64,000 nucleotides of DNA from Pseudomonas sp. EpS/L25 (GTDB lineage: Bacteria > Pseudomonadota > Gammaproteobacteria > Pseudomonadales > Pseudomonadaceae), in the NCBI RefSeq assembly GCF_001512295.1, contig NZ_LNUP01000015.1, positions 248,001 to 312,000 on the forward strand, given 5' to 3'. Shown here one piece after another: positions 1 to 9,254 of this stretch (the stretch's first letter is position 1; each line of letters starts with the position of its first letter). The notes below the pieces were generated by a model. The model did not search any database and had not been told where the DNA came from. It was given only the letters and a program-made list of their open reading frames with translations. The position numbers and the translations under genes were made by a program.

Positions 1-142
1 CGCCATGGCCGGTGCCCTTGTTGGCCAGGCGCTCGTAGGTGCGTTCCTCGCCATTGGCGAAGCGCAACTGCATCTCCTCGACGGTGAACAGGCGGCTCTT
101 GGCCACGATCTGTCGGGCGAGGACAGTGGGTTTCTGGCGCAT
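1..142 (-). CDS. nudE: ADP compounds hydrolase NudE, N-terminal part (runs off the window)
   Basis: Only the first 47 or so codons are present; the rest lies to the left of base 1. The readable start is MRQKPTVLARQIVAKSRLF, followed by a segment containing LRFANGEERTYERL, which matches the N-terminus of pseudomonad NudE as I know it. NudE is a Nudix hydrolase that cleaves ADP-ribose, NADH and related ADP compounds. The Nudix box itself is outside the window. The gene is divergent from yrfG with a 63-base gap, an arrangement common in Pseudomonas, which supports the call. Confidence 0.75.
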   Translation of the reverse strand, partial: MRQKPTVLARQIVAKSRLFTVEEMQLRFANGEERTYERLANKGTGHG

Positions 143-205
143 GGACGGCTCCTGGGCTGGGCGGACGGGTATGATAACCCGCCTGTTACATGATCCGGAG
201 TCACC

Positions 206-865
206 ATGACCCCTCTCGACTGGAGCCGTATCGATACCGTGTTGCTGGACATGGACGGCACCCTGCTCGATCTGCACTTCGACAACCATTTCTGGCTGGA
301 GTACCTGCCGCAGCGCTACGCCGAGCGCCACGGCCAGTCCTTGGCGCTGGCCAAGGCCGAGCTGGAGCCGCTGTTTCGCAGCCACCAGGGCAAGCTGACC
401 TGGTACTGCCTGGACTTCTGGAGCGCCGAGCTGGGCTTCTCCATGCGCGAACTCAAGGAGGAGATCGCCCACCTGATCGCCTTGCGGCCGGACGCCGACA
501 CCTTCCTGGCCGCCCTGCAGCGCGCCGGCAAGCGGGTGGCGCTGATCACCAACGCCCACCGCGATTCCCTGTCGCTGAAGCTGGAGCGTATCGAGCTGGC
601 GCCCTATTTCGACCGGCTGATCAGTTCCCACGACTATGGCTTTCCCAAGGAAGAGCAGCAGTTCTGGCATGCCCTGCAGGCCGACTTCGCCTTCGATCCG
701 GCGCGCACCCTGTTCATCGATGACAACCTGCCGATCCTGCGCAGCGCCCGCGACTACGGCGTCGCCCATCTGCTGGCGATCCACGAGCCGGATAGCCGCC
801 GCGGCCCCAAGGACAGCGAGGAGTTCGCGGCGGTACGGGACTATCGGGAAATACTGCCGCAGTGA
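206..865 (+). CDS. yrfG: GMP/IMP nucleotidase, HAD superfamily (YrfG)
   Basis: 219 aa HAD-like phosphatase. Motif I is LLDMDGTL with nucleophile Asp15 and acid/base Asp17. Motif II is the Thr in ALITNAH, and motif IV is FIDDNLP. An alpha-helical cap lies between motifs I and II. YrfG of E. coli removes phosphate from GMP and IMP in the cytoplasm. The call rests on the motifs, the usual family length (about 220 aa) and the position next to nudE. The ATG at 206 follows CCGGAGT. Substrate specificity is inferred from family membership only. Confidence 0.85.
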   Translation: MTPLDWSRIDTVLLDMDGTLLDLHFDNHFWLEYLPQRYAERHGQSLALAKAELEPLFRSHQGKLTWYCLDFWSAELGFSMRELKEEIAHLIALRPDADTFLAALQRAGKRVALITNAHRDSLSLKLERIELAPYFDRLISSHDYGFPKEEQQFWHALQADFAFDPARTLFIDDNLPILRSARDYGVAHLLAIHEPDSRRGPKDSEEFAAVRDYREILPQ

Positions 866-870
866 TGGCT

Positions 871-907
871 ACCCCCACCCCAGCCCTCTCCCAGCGGGAG
901 AGGGGGC
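871..907. repeat. Dispersed intergenic hairpin repeat, CCCTCTCCC family, copy 1
   Basis: The stretch reads CCCACCCCAGCCCTCTCCC, a two- to three-base loop, then GGGAGAGGGGG, so it can form a strong hairpin. Near-identical copies lie at 27506-27539 and 47767-47802, always in intergenic DNA just after a gene. It belongs to the class of small dispersed palindromic elements common in pseudomonads. Here it lies between yrfG and the LysR gene and may also act as a weak terminator. Confidence 0.7.
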
Positions 908-926
908 AAGCGCCTGGAGATAAACC

Positions 927-1820
927 TTGGATATCAAACAGCTGCGCTTTCTCATCGCCCTGGACGAGACGCGCCATTTCGGCCAGGCGGCGGCGCGCTG
1001 CCATGTGACCCAGCCGACCCTGTCCATGCGCCTGCGCGGCCTGGAAGACGAGCTGGGGGTGGAGCTGGTGCGCCGCGGGCAGCGTTTCGAGGGCTTCACC
1101 GAGGCCGGTCAGCGCATCCTGGCCTGGGCCCGCACCCTGATGGCCGCCCACGATGGCCTCTATGCCGAGGCCCAGGCCTTCCAGGGGCAACTGGTGGGCA
1201 CGCTGCGGGTCGGCCTGGTGCCGCTGGCCAGCTTCGATCCCATGCCGCTGCTGCAGCACCTGCGCCTTTTGCACCCCAAGCTGCATTTCCAGCTGCAGGT
1301 GCTCAGCACCGAGCGCATCCTCGAAGCCGTGGCCAGCAATCGCCTGGAGCTGGGCATTTCCTACCTGGAGCACCTGGACCCGGCACGTTTCGACAGCCTC
1401 ATCCTGACCGAGACGCGCATGGGCTTGCTCTATGACGAGCGGCATTTCGCCTTCGCGCAGACCGCCCTGGACTGGCAGGCGGTGGCCGAGCTGCCGCTGG
1501 GGCTGCTCACTGGTGCCATGCATTTCCGCCAGTCGGTGGACCACGGCTTTCGCAGCCTCGGGCTGACGCCGCAACCGGTGCTGGAGACCGATGCGGTCTA
1601 TCTGCTCCTGCAGGCGGTCAACGCTGGCCTCTGCTGCGCCGTGGTGCCCCTGGCCGGCGGTTTCGACCGCCTCACCCCCCATGCCCGGCTGATCCCCATC
1701 GACACGGCCCGCACCCTGACGCCCCTGGGCCTGCTCATTCGTCGGACCGAACCCCGACTGGCGGTCGCCGATGCCTGTTTCCAGGCGATCAAGGCGCTCT
1801 ACGCCGAGGTTGATAGATAG
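927..1820 (+). CDS. LysR-family transcriptional regulator
   Basis: 297 aa. The N-terminal 60 residues form a winged helix-turn-helix typical of LysR regulators (MDIKQLRFLIALDETRHFGQ, then AAARCHVTQPTLSMRLRGLE). The remainder is a periplasmic-binding-like effector domain. The start is TTG at 927, preceded by GGAG at 914-917; no ATG gives the conserved DIKQLRFL N-terminus. It lies 94 bases upstream of fdhD in the same direction, so regulation of the fdhD-oxidoreductase pair is plausible but inferred. The effector is unknown. Confidence 0.85.
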   Translation: MDIKQLRFLIALDETRHFGQAAARCHVTQPTLSMRLRGLEDELGVELVRRGQRFEGFTEAGQRILAWARTLMAAHDGLYAEAQAFQGQLVGTLRVGLVPLASFDPMPLLQHLRLLHPKLHFQLQVLSTERILEAVASNRLELGISYLEHLDPARFDSLILTETRMGLLYDERHFAFAQTALDWQAVAELPLGLLTGAMHFRQSVDHGFRSLGLTPQPVLETDAVYLLLQAVNAGLCCAVVPLAGGFDRLTPHARLIPIDTARTLTPLGLLIRRTEPRLAVADACFQAIKALYAEVDR

Positions 1821-1914
1821 CGTTTATCAAGGCATCGGTCATAGCGATTAGACGCCTCGGGATGTGCTGGTTAATCTTTGATCTGTGTCAAACCGCCGCA
1901 GGTCGTTTTCGCCC

Positions 1915-2730
1915 ATGTCCCAGGAATCGCCAGGTCCTGTCGCCGCCCTGCCCGCCGGCTATGCCTTCGCCGAGCTGGAGCAGCCCGCCGTGCGTGGCGA
2001 ACAGCCGCTGGCCGAGGAGGTGGCGCTGGCCATCGCCTACAACGGCATCAGCCATGCGGTGATGATGGCGACCCCGGCCGACGTGGAAGACTACGTGGTC
2101 GGTTTCAGCCTCAGCGCCGGCATCGTCGATGCCATCGACGACATCTATGGCATCCAGGTACGTCGCGTTGGTGAAGCCCTCAACGTCGACGTCGAGATCA
2201 GCAGCCGCACCTTCTGGGCGCTCAAGCAGCAGCGCCGCCAGCTGGCCGGGACCAGTGGTTGCGGCCTGTGCGGAGTCGAGGCGCTGGAACAGGCGCTGCC
2301 GCAGCTGGACCGGCTGCGCAAGGTACCGCTGCCACCGGCCGCCCACCTGCACGACCTGCGCCAGCGCATCGATGCCGCCCAGGACCTGGGCCAGCGCAGC
2401 GGGGCGGTGCATGCCGCGCTGTTCATCGATGGCCAGGGCGAACTAACCCTGTGCCGCGAGGACATCGGCCGCCACAACGCCCTGGACAAGTTGATCGGCG
2501 CCCTGCTGCGCCAACGCCAGCCGGTGCGCGAAGGCTGCGTGGTGGTCACCAGCCGCTGCAGTCTCGAGCTCATCCACAAGGCGGTGCGGGCCGGACTTGC
2601 CACCCTCATCACCCTGTCTGCCCCCACCGGGCTGGCCGTGGAGTGGGCGCGCCGCCACCGTCTCAATCTGATCCACCTGCCACACCGGTCGCCGCCGCGG
2701 GTCTATGCCCCGGCGCCGCTGGCCCCTTGA
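1915..2730 (+). CDS. fdhD: Formate dehydrogenase accessory sulfurtransferase FdhD
   Basis: 271 aa from the ATG at 1915; a longer in-frame extension from 1885 is possible but adds nothing recognisable. FdhD carries sulfur from the IscS desulfurase to the molybdenum cofactor so that formate dehydrogenases become active. The signature loop GTSGCGLCGVEAL holds Cys116 and Cys119, matching the CxxC pair of E. coli FdhD. The C-terminal half contains CREDIGRHNALDKLIG and VVTSRCSLELIHKA, both typical of the family. The downstream molybdopterin oxidoreductase starts 16 bases after the stop and is the probable client. Confidence 0.93.
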   Translation: MSQESPGPVAALPAGYAFAELEQPAVRGEQPLAEEVALAIAYNGISHAVMMATPADVEDYVVGFSLSAGIVDAIDDIYGIQVRRVGEALNVDVEISSRTFWALKQQRRQLAGTSGCGLCGVEALEQALPQLDRLRKVPLPPAAHLHDLRQRIDAAQDLGQRSGAVHAALFIDGQGELTLCREDIGRHNALDKLIGALLRQRQPVREGCVVVTSRCSLELIHKAVRAGLATLITLSAPTGLAVEWARRHRLNLIHLPHRSPPRVYAPAPLAP

Positions 2731-2746
2731 TCCCACGGGAATCGCC

Positions 2747-5071
2747 ATGAACAAACCTCAGCAGTCCTTCAAACCCTATCAAGGCCCCGCCGCCGGCTGG
2801 GGCGCCCTGAAGAGCGTGGTGCACTTCTGGCTCGACAGCGGCAACGCCTTCAAGAACCTGCGGACGCTGCTCAAGACCAACCAGGACCACGGCTTCGATT
2901 GCCCGGGCTGCGCCTGGGGCGAGGCGCCGGAGAACGGCCTGGTGAAGTTCTGCGAGAACGGCGCCAAGGCGGTCAACTGGGAGGCCACCAAGCGCCGCGT
3001 CGATGCCGCCTTCTTCGCCCGCCACAGCGTGACCTCGCTGCTGGAACAGAGCGACTACTGGCTCGAATACCAGGGCCGGCTGACCGAGCCGCTGCGCTAT
3101 GACGCGGCCACCGATCGCTACGTGCCCATTGCCTGGGACGCCGCCTTCGCGCTGATCGCCAAGGAGCTCAAGGCCCTGGCCAGTCCCGACGAGGCCGAGT
3201 TCTACACCTCGGGGCGCGCCAGCAACGAGGCGGCCTTCCTCTATCAGTTGTTCGTGCGCGCCTACGGCACCAACAATTTTCCCGACTGCTCGAACATGTG
3301 CCACGAGGCCAGCGGCGTCGGGCTGGGCCGCAGCATCGGCGTCGGCAAGGGCACCGTGACCTATCACGACCTGGACGAGGCGGATGCCATCTTCGTCATC
3401 GGCCAGAATCCCGGCACCAACCATCCGCGCATGATCGAGACCCTGCGCAACGCGGTGAAGCGCGGTGCCCAGGTGGTCTGCTTCAACCCGCTCAAGGAGC
3501 GTGGCCTGGAGCGCTTCCAGCATCCGCAGAGTCCGCTGGAGATGCTGACCAACGACTCGCGGCCCACCAATACCGCCTACTTCCGCCCGGCCCTGGGTGG
3601 CGACATGGCGGCACTGCGCGGCATCGCCAAGTACCTGCTGCAGTGGGAGCGCGAAGCGGCCGCCAAGGGTGGCAAGCGCATCTTCGACCATGACTTCATC
3701 GCCGCCCACACCCTCGGTATGGACGACTACCTGGCTCAGGTCGACGCCACCTCCTGGGAGCTGATCGAGCGCCAGTCGGGGCTGTCGCTGCACGAGATCG
3801 AGCAGGCCGCGCGCATGTATGCCCGCGCCGAGAAGGTCATCATCTGCTGGGCCATGGGCATCACCCAGCACCGCCACTCGGTGGCCACGGTGCAGGAGAT
3901 CGCCAACCTGCAGCTGCTTTGCGGCCAGATCGGCAAGCCTGGCGCCGGTCTCTGTCCGGTGCGCGGCCACAGCAACGTCCAGGGCGACCGCACCATGGGC
4001 ATCGACGAGAAGGCCCCGGCCTGGCTCAGCGACGCCCTGGCCAAGCGCTTCGCCTTCGAACCGCCGCGCAACCGTGGCCACAACACCGTGGAGGCCATCG
4101 CCGCCATGGAACAGGGCCAGGCCAAGGTCTTCATCGCCCTGGGCGGCAACTTCGCCCAGGCCACCCCGGACACCCCGCGTACCCACAAGGCGCTGCGCAA
4201 GTGCCGGCTGACCGTGCACATCGCCACCAAGCTCAACCGCAGCCACCTGGTGACCGGGCAGCAGGCGCTGATCCTGCCCTGCCTGGGTCGCACCGAGACG
4301 GACGTGCAGAAGGGCGGCAAGCAGGCCATCACCGTGGAAGACAGCTTCAGCATGGTGCACGCCTCGGCCGGCATCCTGCGGCCGCTGTCGGCGCAGATGA
4401 AGTCCGAGCCGGCCATCGTCGCCGGGCTGGCCAAGGCCACCCTGGGCAACCACCCGGTGGACTGGGACTGGCTGATCGAGGACTACGACCGCATCCGCGA
4501 CCTGATCGCCGACGTCATCCCCGGCTTCCAGGATTTCAATGCCCGGCTGGCCGCCCCCGGTGGCTTCTACCTGGGCAACAAGGCCGGGCGCCGGGAGTGG
4601 AATACTCCTACCGGCAAGGCCAACTTCGCCGCCAACGCCCTGCTGCATGACCTGCTGCCGGACGCGGTCCGTCGCCAGGGCATCAAGCCGGACCTAATCC
4701 TGCAGACCATGAGATCCCACGACCAGTACAACACCACCATCTACAGCCTCGACGACCGCTATCGCGGCGTGAAGGGCCAGCGCGACGTGGTCTTCGTCAA
4801 CCAGGCCGATCTGGATCGCCTGGGCGTGGCCGCCGGCGAGAAGGTGGATCTGGTCGCCCTGTGGGACGACGGTATCGAGCGCCGGGTCCGCGGCTTCACC
4901 GCGTTGCCGTTCGACATCCCGGTCGGCCAGGCCGCCGGCTACTACCCGGAGACCAATCCGCTGGTGCCCCTGGAGAGCTACGGCGAGGGCAGCTTCACGC
5001 CCACCTCCAAGTTCGTCGCCATCAAGGTCGAGAAGGCCAGCGCCGGCAACCGCATCGCCTCGGTCGCCTGA
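2747..5071 (+). CDS. FdhF/YdeP-family molybdopterin oxidoreductase (paralogue 1)
   Basis: 774 aa. It belongs to the formate-dehydrogenase-alpha-like YdeP group of bis-MGD enzymes. FDCPGCAW near the N-terminus and KFCENGAKA supply cysteines of the type that bind an Fe-S cluster. NMCHEASG has Cys185 in the position usually taken by the molybdenum-ligating Cys or SeCys. Later come GQNPGTNHPRM and GAGLCPVRGHSNVQGDRT, both typical of the family. No signal peptide is visible, so it should be cytoplasmic. Start is the ATG at 2747, 16 bases after fdhD. The substrate is not established; YdeP relatives have been linked to acid resistance and formate metabolism. A second paralogue lies at 13384-15726. 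Confidence 0.88.
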   Translation: MNKPQQSFKPYQGPAAGWGALKSVVHFWLDSGNAFKNLRTLLKTNQDHGFDCPGCAWGEAPENGLVKFCENGAKAVNWEATKRRVDAAFFARHSVTSLLEQSDYWLEYQGRLTEPLRYDAATDRYVPIAWDAAFALIAKELKALASPDEAEFYTSGRASNEAAFLYQLFVRAYGTNNFPDCSNMCHEASGVGLGRSIGVGKGTVTYHDLDEADAIFVIGQNPGTNHPRMIETLRNAVKRGAQVVCFNPLKERGLERFQHPQSPLEMLTNDSRPTNTAYFRPALGGDMAALRGIAKYLLQWEREAAAKGGKRIFDHDFIAAHTLGMDDYLAQVDATSWELIERQSGLSLHEIEQAARMYARAEKVIICWAMGITQHRHSVATVQEIANLQLLCGQIGKPGAGLCPVRGHSNVQGDRTMGIDEKAPAWLSDALAKRFAFEPPRNRGHNTVEAIAAMEQGQAKVFIALGGNFAQATPDTPRTHKALRKCRLTVHIATKLNRSHLVTGQQALILPCLGRTETDVQKGGKQAITVEDSFSMVHASAGILRPLSAQMKSEPAIVAGLAKATLGNHPVDWDWLIEDYDRIRDLIADVIPGFQDFNARLAAPGGFYLGNKAGRREWNTPTGKANFAANALLHDLLPDAVRRQGIKPDLILQTMRSHDQYNTTIYSLDDRYRGVKGQRDVVFVNQADLDRLGVAAGEKVDLVALWDDGIERRVRGFTALPFDIPVGQAAGYYPETNPLVPLESYGEGSFTPTSKFVAIKVEKASAGNRIASVA

Positions 5072-5108
5072 ACGGGGTAGGCTGTCTGCTAGATAGGAGG
5101 GTGCAGCG

Positions 5109-5617
5109 ATGCAGTGCATCGCCACCTGGCTTGGCGCGGATCCGGTTCGCTGCGGACTGCTTGCCGTGCCGGCCGACCTGCAGCTGCCGGACGCCTGGCT
5201 GGCCGCCGGCTTCGTGCGCAACCGAGTGTGGGATCGCCTGCATGGCTATCCCGAACCGATCCCCCTGGCGGATCTGGACGTCATCCATTTCGTCCGGTCG
5301 ACTGCCGGCCCGAGCGGGACAGGGACATCGAAGCCGCATTGGCGGAGCGGGCGCCAGGCTGGCCCTGGTCGGTGAAGAGTCAGGCGCGCATGCACCTCCG
5401 CCATACCGACCCGTCCTATGGCGACAGCCTGGATGCCATGCAGCATTGGCCCGAGGTGGAGACCGCGCTGGCAGCCCGCCTGACCCCGGCAGGTTGCAGC
5501 GAGGTGGTCAGCCCCTTCGCCCAGCGTGGCCTGGTCTTCCTGCCTCTCACGCCCAATCCGCTGCGTCCCCGGCCCGCCGCCTTTCGCCAGCGCCTGGCGA
5601 CCACGGGCTGGTGCTAG
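5109..5617 (+). pseudogene. Nucleotidyltransferase-family gene (PF06042-like), broken by a -1 frameshift
   Basis: Reading from the ATG at 5109, well placed after AGGAGG at 5095-5100, gives a family-like N-terminal half: LAAGFVRNRVWDRLHGY followed by LADLDVIHF. After about base 5292 the family match moves to the next frame: RDIEAALAERAPGWPWSVKSQ, ARMHLRHTDPSY, then WPEVETALAARL, ending at the stop 5615-5617. In the first frame translation ends early. Restoring one base near 5292, so that the join reads HFDPVDCRPERDRD, rebuilds one 170-residue protein. The family is an uncharacterised nucleotidyltransferase-fold group. A true mutation and an assembly error look the same here. Confidence 0.8.
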
Positions 5618-5663
5618 CGCTGGCCGCGCCTGCAGGTGCAGACGCCCTGGGCGAAGTCGAGGA

Positions 5664-7556
5664 CTAGGCGACCTTGAAGCGTGCCGACAGCTCCTGCAGT
5701 TGCAGGCTCAGGCGCGCCAGTTCGCTGCTGGAGCGAGCGGTTTCCGCACTGGCCGCGGCAGTCTGGTCGGTCACCTCGTGGACCTTGACCACGCTGCGAC
5801 TGATGTCTTCCCCGGCCGAACTCTGCTGCTCGACCGCGGCGGCGATCTGCTCGCTCATGGACTCGATCTCATCCACCGCGCTGCTGACGCTACCGAGCAT
5901 GACCCCGGCCTGGCGGGTCAGGTCGACACTGCTGGCGGTCAGCTGGATGTTGCGGTCGAGCGCGGCGCTCATCTGGTCGGTGCTGCCATGCAGGCTGGTG
6001 ATCAGGGTGGCGATCTCGTCGGTGGAGGAGCGGGTTCGCTGGGCCAGGCCGCGCACCTCGTCGGCCACCACGGCGAAGCCGCGACCCGCTTCGCCCGCGC
6101 GGGCGGCCTCGATGGCGGCGTTGAGGGCCAGCAGATTGGTCTGGTCGGCCACGGCCTTGATCACGTCCAGGACGCCGCCAATGCGGTCGGCGTCCTGCCT
6201 GAGCGACGCCATGGTGTCCTGGGTGGTATCCACTTCCTGGGCCAGGTCCTCGATCTGGGTGACCACCTGGCCGACCGTCATGTCGCCCTCGCGGGTCTTG
6301 GACGCCGCTTCCCGTGCGGCTACCGAGGCCTGGCCGGCGTTGCGCGCCACCTCGCCGATGGTGGCGGTCATCTGGTGCATGGCCGTGGCGATCTGTTCGG
6401 TCTCGATCTTCTGCGCCATGGCGCCGGCCCGGGTCTGCTCGGTGATGGCGGAAAGCTCTTCGGCCGCGCTGGCCATCTGTACCACGCCGTCGCGGAGTTC
6501 GCGGATCAGCTCGCGCAGGTTTCCGGTCATGCGTTGCAGGGCGCTCTGGAGCACGCCGAGTTCGTCGTGGCGGTCGACCGCTACTTGTACGCTCAGATCG
6601 CCGCTGGCGACCTGCTCGACCAGGCGTATGGTCTCGCGCAGGGGCGTCACGATGGAGCGGGTGATGATCCAGGCCGTGGCCAGGCTGAGGGCGATGATGG
6701 CGAGCAGCCAACCGAGCAGCGAGCGCTGGGCGCTGCTCATGTCGGCCTCGCGCAGTTGGCCTTGAACGGCCTTGAGTTCGTTGCTGATATCCGCCAGCGT
6801 CTGGGTGGTCTGGTCGAGGCCCTTGCCTGCCTCGACCGCCTTGGCCTGCAGTTCGACCATATGATCGAAGTACTGGGCGTAGCCTTGGATGCCACCTTGC
6901 AGCGCCTGGAACTGGTCCGTGGGCAGGAGGCTCTCCACCTCCTTCAGTTTGGCGCGGACCTGGTCCAGGCTCTGCCTGACGCGCTGCTCCTGGTTGGCGC
7001 TGGGGGCGGCCCGGTAGGAGCGCGATTCCAGCCGCATCCGCTGGCTGGCCGCGAAGAGTTCGCTGAGTTGCTGTTGGGCGGTCGGGTGGTCTGCCTCTTT
7101 CTGCGTGGCCGCCAGCGTCTTGAACCGTTCAGTCAGGTCGTCGCCGATCTTGCCTCCGGCATCGCGGCTCCTGGTCTGTTCTGCCGAGAGGGCCACCCGG
7201 TCTCGCTGCAAGGCACGATAACGCTGGAGCGACTCCTGCGCCTGCCGGGTGAGTTCCTGATTCCGCTTAACCTTGGAGGCGTTCGCGACACTCTCCAACT
7301 GGCCGGCGAAAAGATCGATGCTCTTCAGCCACTGGGTCGCCTGCTCCGGGGTATCGTCGAGCGCGAATGCCTGGCCCTGGATACGCATGTCTCGACTGTA
7401 GAAGCCCAGCAGGTCGATGGCCTCGACCCGCAGGCCACGCCGATTCAGGGAGTCGATGCCATTCCAACCGCTGTAGGCGACCAGCAGCGTGGGAATGATG
7501 AGCAGGCTAAAGCCCAGCAGCAGCTTCGAGCGGACGCTGATATTTTTCAGTTGCAT
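5664..7556 (-). CDS. Methyl-accepting chemotaxis protein
   Basis: 630 aa from the ATG at 7556 ([16 protein letters not shown]). An N-terminal membrane helix ([19 protein letters not shown]) leads into a periplasmic, mostly helical ligand domain of about 280 residues. A second membrane helix ([18 protein letters not shown]) is followed by a HAMP domain. The C-terminal signalling helix contains the conserved hairpin tip [20 protein letters not shown], then [14 protein letters not shown], which contacts CheA and CheW. There is no NWETF-type pentapeptide at the C-terminus (it ends RFKVA), so it probably relies on other receptors for adaptation enzymes. The ligand is unknown. An in-frame upstream extension to 7715 is AT-rich and unlikely to be translated. 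Confidence 0.92.
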   Translation of the reverse strand: MQLKNISVRSKLLLGFSLLIIPTLLVAYSGWNGIDSLNRRGLRVEAIDLLGFYSRDMRIQGQAFALDDTPEQATQWLKSIDLFAGQLESVANASKVKRNQELTRQAQESLQRYRALQRDRVALSAEQTRSRDAGGKIGDDLTERFKTLAATQKEADHPTAQQQLSELFAASQRMRLESRSYRAAPSANQEQRVRQSLDQVRAKLKEVESLLPTDQFQALQGGIQGYAQYFDHMVELQAKAVEAGKGLDQTTQTLADISNELKAVQGQLREADMSSAQRSLLGWLLAIIALSLATAWIITRSIVTPLRETIRLVEQVASGDLSVQVAVDRHDELGVLQSALQRMTGNLRELIRELRDGVVQMASAAEELSAITEQTRAGAMAQKIETEQIATAMHQMTATIGEVARNAGQASVAAREAASKTREGDMTVGQVVTQIEDLAQEVDTTQDTMASLRQDADRIGGVLDVIKAVADQTNLLALNAAIEAARAGEAGRGFAVVADEVRGLAQRTRSSTDEIATLITSLHGSTDQMSAALDRNIQLTASSVDLTRQAGVMLGSVSSAVDEIESMSEQIAAAVEQQSSAGEDISRSVVKVHEVTDQTAAASAETARSSSELARLSLQLQELSARFKVA

Positions 7557-7982
7557 GACAAAACCCTGGCCGCGATGCCGCAGTCGATAGGAAGTAAAGA
7601 GGTAGGTGGAATAAATAGGAAAGTCGTGAAGTGTGTCAATGATTTTTGTTTTGCCATTATTGCCAAGTTGGCTTCTTAATTCGGCGAGCAATATTGAGTT
7701 TTTGTCGAGAGTCATTGTGACGAGTTAGTTCGGGTGGCTTTTTCACTCTAACGATTCGTGATTAAAGTATTTCTATATAGATAAAATTCCAATGGCGCAG
7801 GATGCGCGGCCTGGATGGCGGGGCTTGCCTGGTAAATACCTGCAGAACGTCTGTTCATTCGATTACTATTGAGGCAGAGGCCTGTCCATGAACTAGGTGG
7901 ATACCGGGTGCAGCCTGATAGAACCCTGGGATATCGTCAGACTCAATAGAGGTATTCCGCCTCGTCTCCGGCAAGGTCTTCA
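7557..7982. other. Intergenic region, lower GC than its surroundings
   Basis: This stretch separates the divergently transcribed chemoreceptor and monooxygenase genes. It is clearly more AT-rich than the flanks (for example TTTCTATATAGATAAAATTCC near 7769-7790) and should hold promoters for both. I see no convincing open reading frame, RNA gene or repeat in it. Confidence 0.5.
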
Positions 7983-8972
7983 ATGTCCGTCACCGATCGC
8001 CGCCATGCCTTCCTCCAGCATCCGGGCTTCTCGCGACTCTTCGCGCCGGGACGCCTGACCCTGGGTTTCCTGCTGCCCCTGGAAGGCTATCCCGACGATC
8101 CCATGCCGACCCTGCGCGACCACGCCCGGCTGGCGCGGCTGGCGGACCAGTTGGGCTTCGCCGCGCTCTGGGCGCGCGACGTGCCTTTCTACGATCCCGG
8201 TTTCAACGACGCCGGCCAGGTATTCGAGCCCTTCACCTATCTCGGTTATCTGGCTGGTATCACCCAGCACCTGACCCTGGCCACCGGCAGCGCCGTCATC
8301 ACCCTGCGTCATCCCCTGCACCTGGCCAAGATGGCGGCCACGGTCGATCAGCTCAGCGAGGGTCGCCTGGTGCTGGGTGTGGCCTCCGGGGATCGGCCGG
8401 TAGAGTACCCGGCCTTCGGGCTGGAGAGTGAATTCGAACGGCGTGGCGAGCGCTTTCGCGATGCCTTCGAGATGTTCCGGCTGGCCGGCGAGACGAATTT
8501 TCCCTTGGGTGAATTTCGTCGCTTCGGTGATCTGCAGGGCGTGGCCGATCTGGTGCCCAAACCGGTGCACGGCAGGGTTCCAGCGCTGGTGACCGGGCGC
8601 AGCCGGCAGACGGTGGACTGGATCGCCGCCAAGGCCGATGGCTGGTTCTACTACTTCGTGCCCGCTGAACACGTTCCGGCCCTGACCCGGGTGTGGCGCG
8701 AGGCGCTGGACGAGATCGGGGGGCGCGAGCTGTTCAAGCCCTTCGCCCAGGGGCTGTTCTTCGAGCTGGCCAGCGACCCGGCCCAACCACCACGCCCGAT
8801 CCACGCCGGGCTGTCCTGCGGGCGGCGGGCTCTGGTGGACTACCTCGGCCAGTTGCAGGAAGCCGGGGTCAATCATCTGGCCCTTAATCTACGGCCTTCG
8901 CGGCGTCCGGCCAGCGAGGTCGTTCAGGAGCTGGGCGAATTCGTGCTGCCGCATTTTCCGTCTCTCTCCTGA
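7983..8972 (+). CDS. LLM-class flavin-dependent oxidoreductase (bacterial luciferase-like)
   Basis: 329 aa TIM-barrel monooxygenase of the luciferase-like family. Family features include LGFAALWARDVPF near residue 60, ATGSAVITLRHPLHLAKMAA, and SEGRLVLGVASGD, the loop that binds flavin phosphate. The length is normal. It starts at ATG 7983 after CAAGG. It stands alone between a chemoreceptor and putA, so context gives no substrate. Such enzymes oxidise varied small molecules with reduced FMN. Confidence 0.85.
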   Translation: MSVTDRRHAFLQHPGFSRLFAPGRLTLGFLLPLEGYPDDPMPTLRDHARLARLADQLGFAALWARDVPFYDPGFNDAGQVFEPFTYLGYLAGITQHLTLATGSAVITLRHPLHLAKMAATVDQLSEGRLVLGVASGDRPVEYPAFGLESEFERRGERFRDAFEMFRLAGETNFPLGEFRRFGDLQGVADLVPKPVHGRVPALVTGRSRQTVDWIAAKADGWFYYFVPAEHVPALTRVWREALDEIGGRELFKPFAQGLFFELASDPAQPPRPIHAGLSCGRRALVDYLGQLQEAGVNHLALNLRPSRRPASEVVQELGEFVLPHFPSLS

Positions 8973-9144
8973 CGCTCGGCACAAGACGCTGACCAGAGGT
9001 GTGAAGCCAGGTAACACTTGTCTGGCTAACGATCTGTCCTCGTCGCCTTTCGCCTGGCGGATTTCCTCGTGGCGGGGGTTCAACCCAGTAGCAACCCTTG
9101 GCCTGATCTCTGCATAGTCTTGCGATCTGTTACCTGGCTGCTGG

Positions 9145-9190
9145 TGCAACCAGATCGACGGTAGAATCTGTCGGGTTGCACTTGGTTGCA
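9145..9190 (+). promoter_or_regulatory. Candidate PutA operator cluster upstream of putA
   Basis: Three exact copies of GTTGCA or its complement lie 65-110 bases before the putA start: TGCAAC at 9145-9150, GTTGCA at 9175-9180 and GTTGCA at 9185-9190. The last two are spaced exactly 10 bp apart, one helical turn. GTTGCA is the established recognition sequence of the ribbon-helix-helix domain of E. coli PutA, and the PutA encoded here keeps such a domain. Autorepression that is relieved by proline is therefore likely, by inference. Confidence 0.65.
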
Positions 9191-9254
9191 CTTTTCTGTC
9201 GGGCGGCGCTAAGCTGCGCCGAATTTCGACGCCTTCTTGCTTGAGGATCTGCGC

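Noticed and set aside
2663-4648. 661-codon antisense open frame opposite the first FdhF/YdeP gene
   Set aside because: High-GC codon bias keeps antisense frames open; the translation is low-complexity (Gly/Val/His/Gln-rich) with no family features, while the plus-strand gene is clear.
7557-7715. In-frame 53-codon extension of the chemoreceptor
   Set aside because: The sequence is AT-rich, unlike coding DNA here, and the membrane-anchor start at 7556 fits the family.
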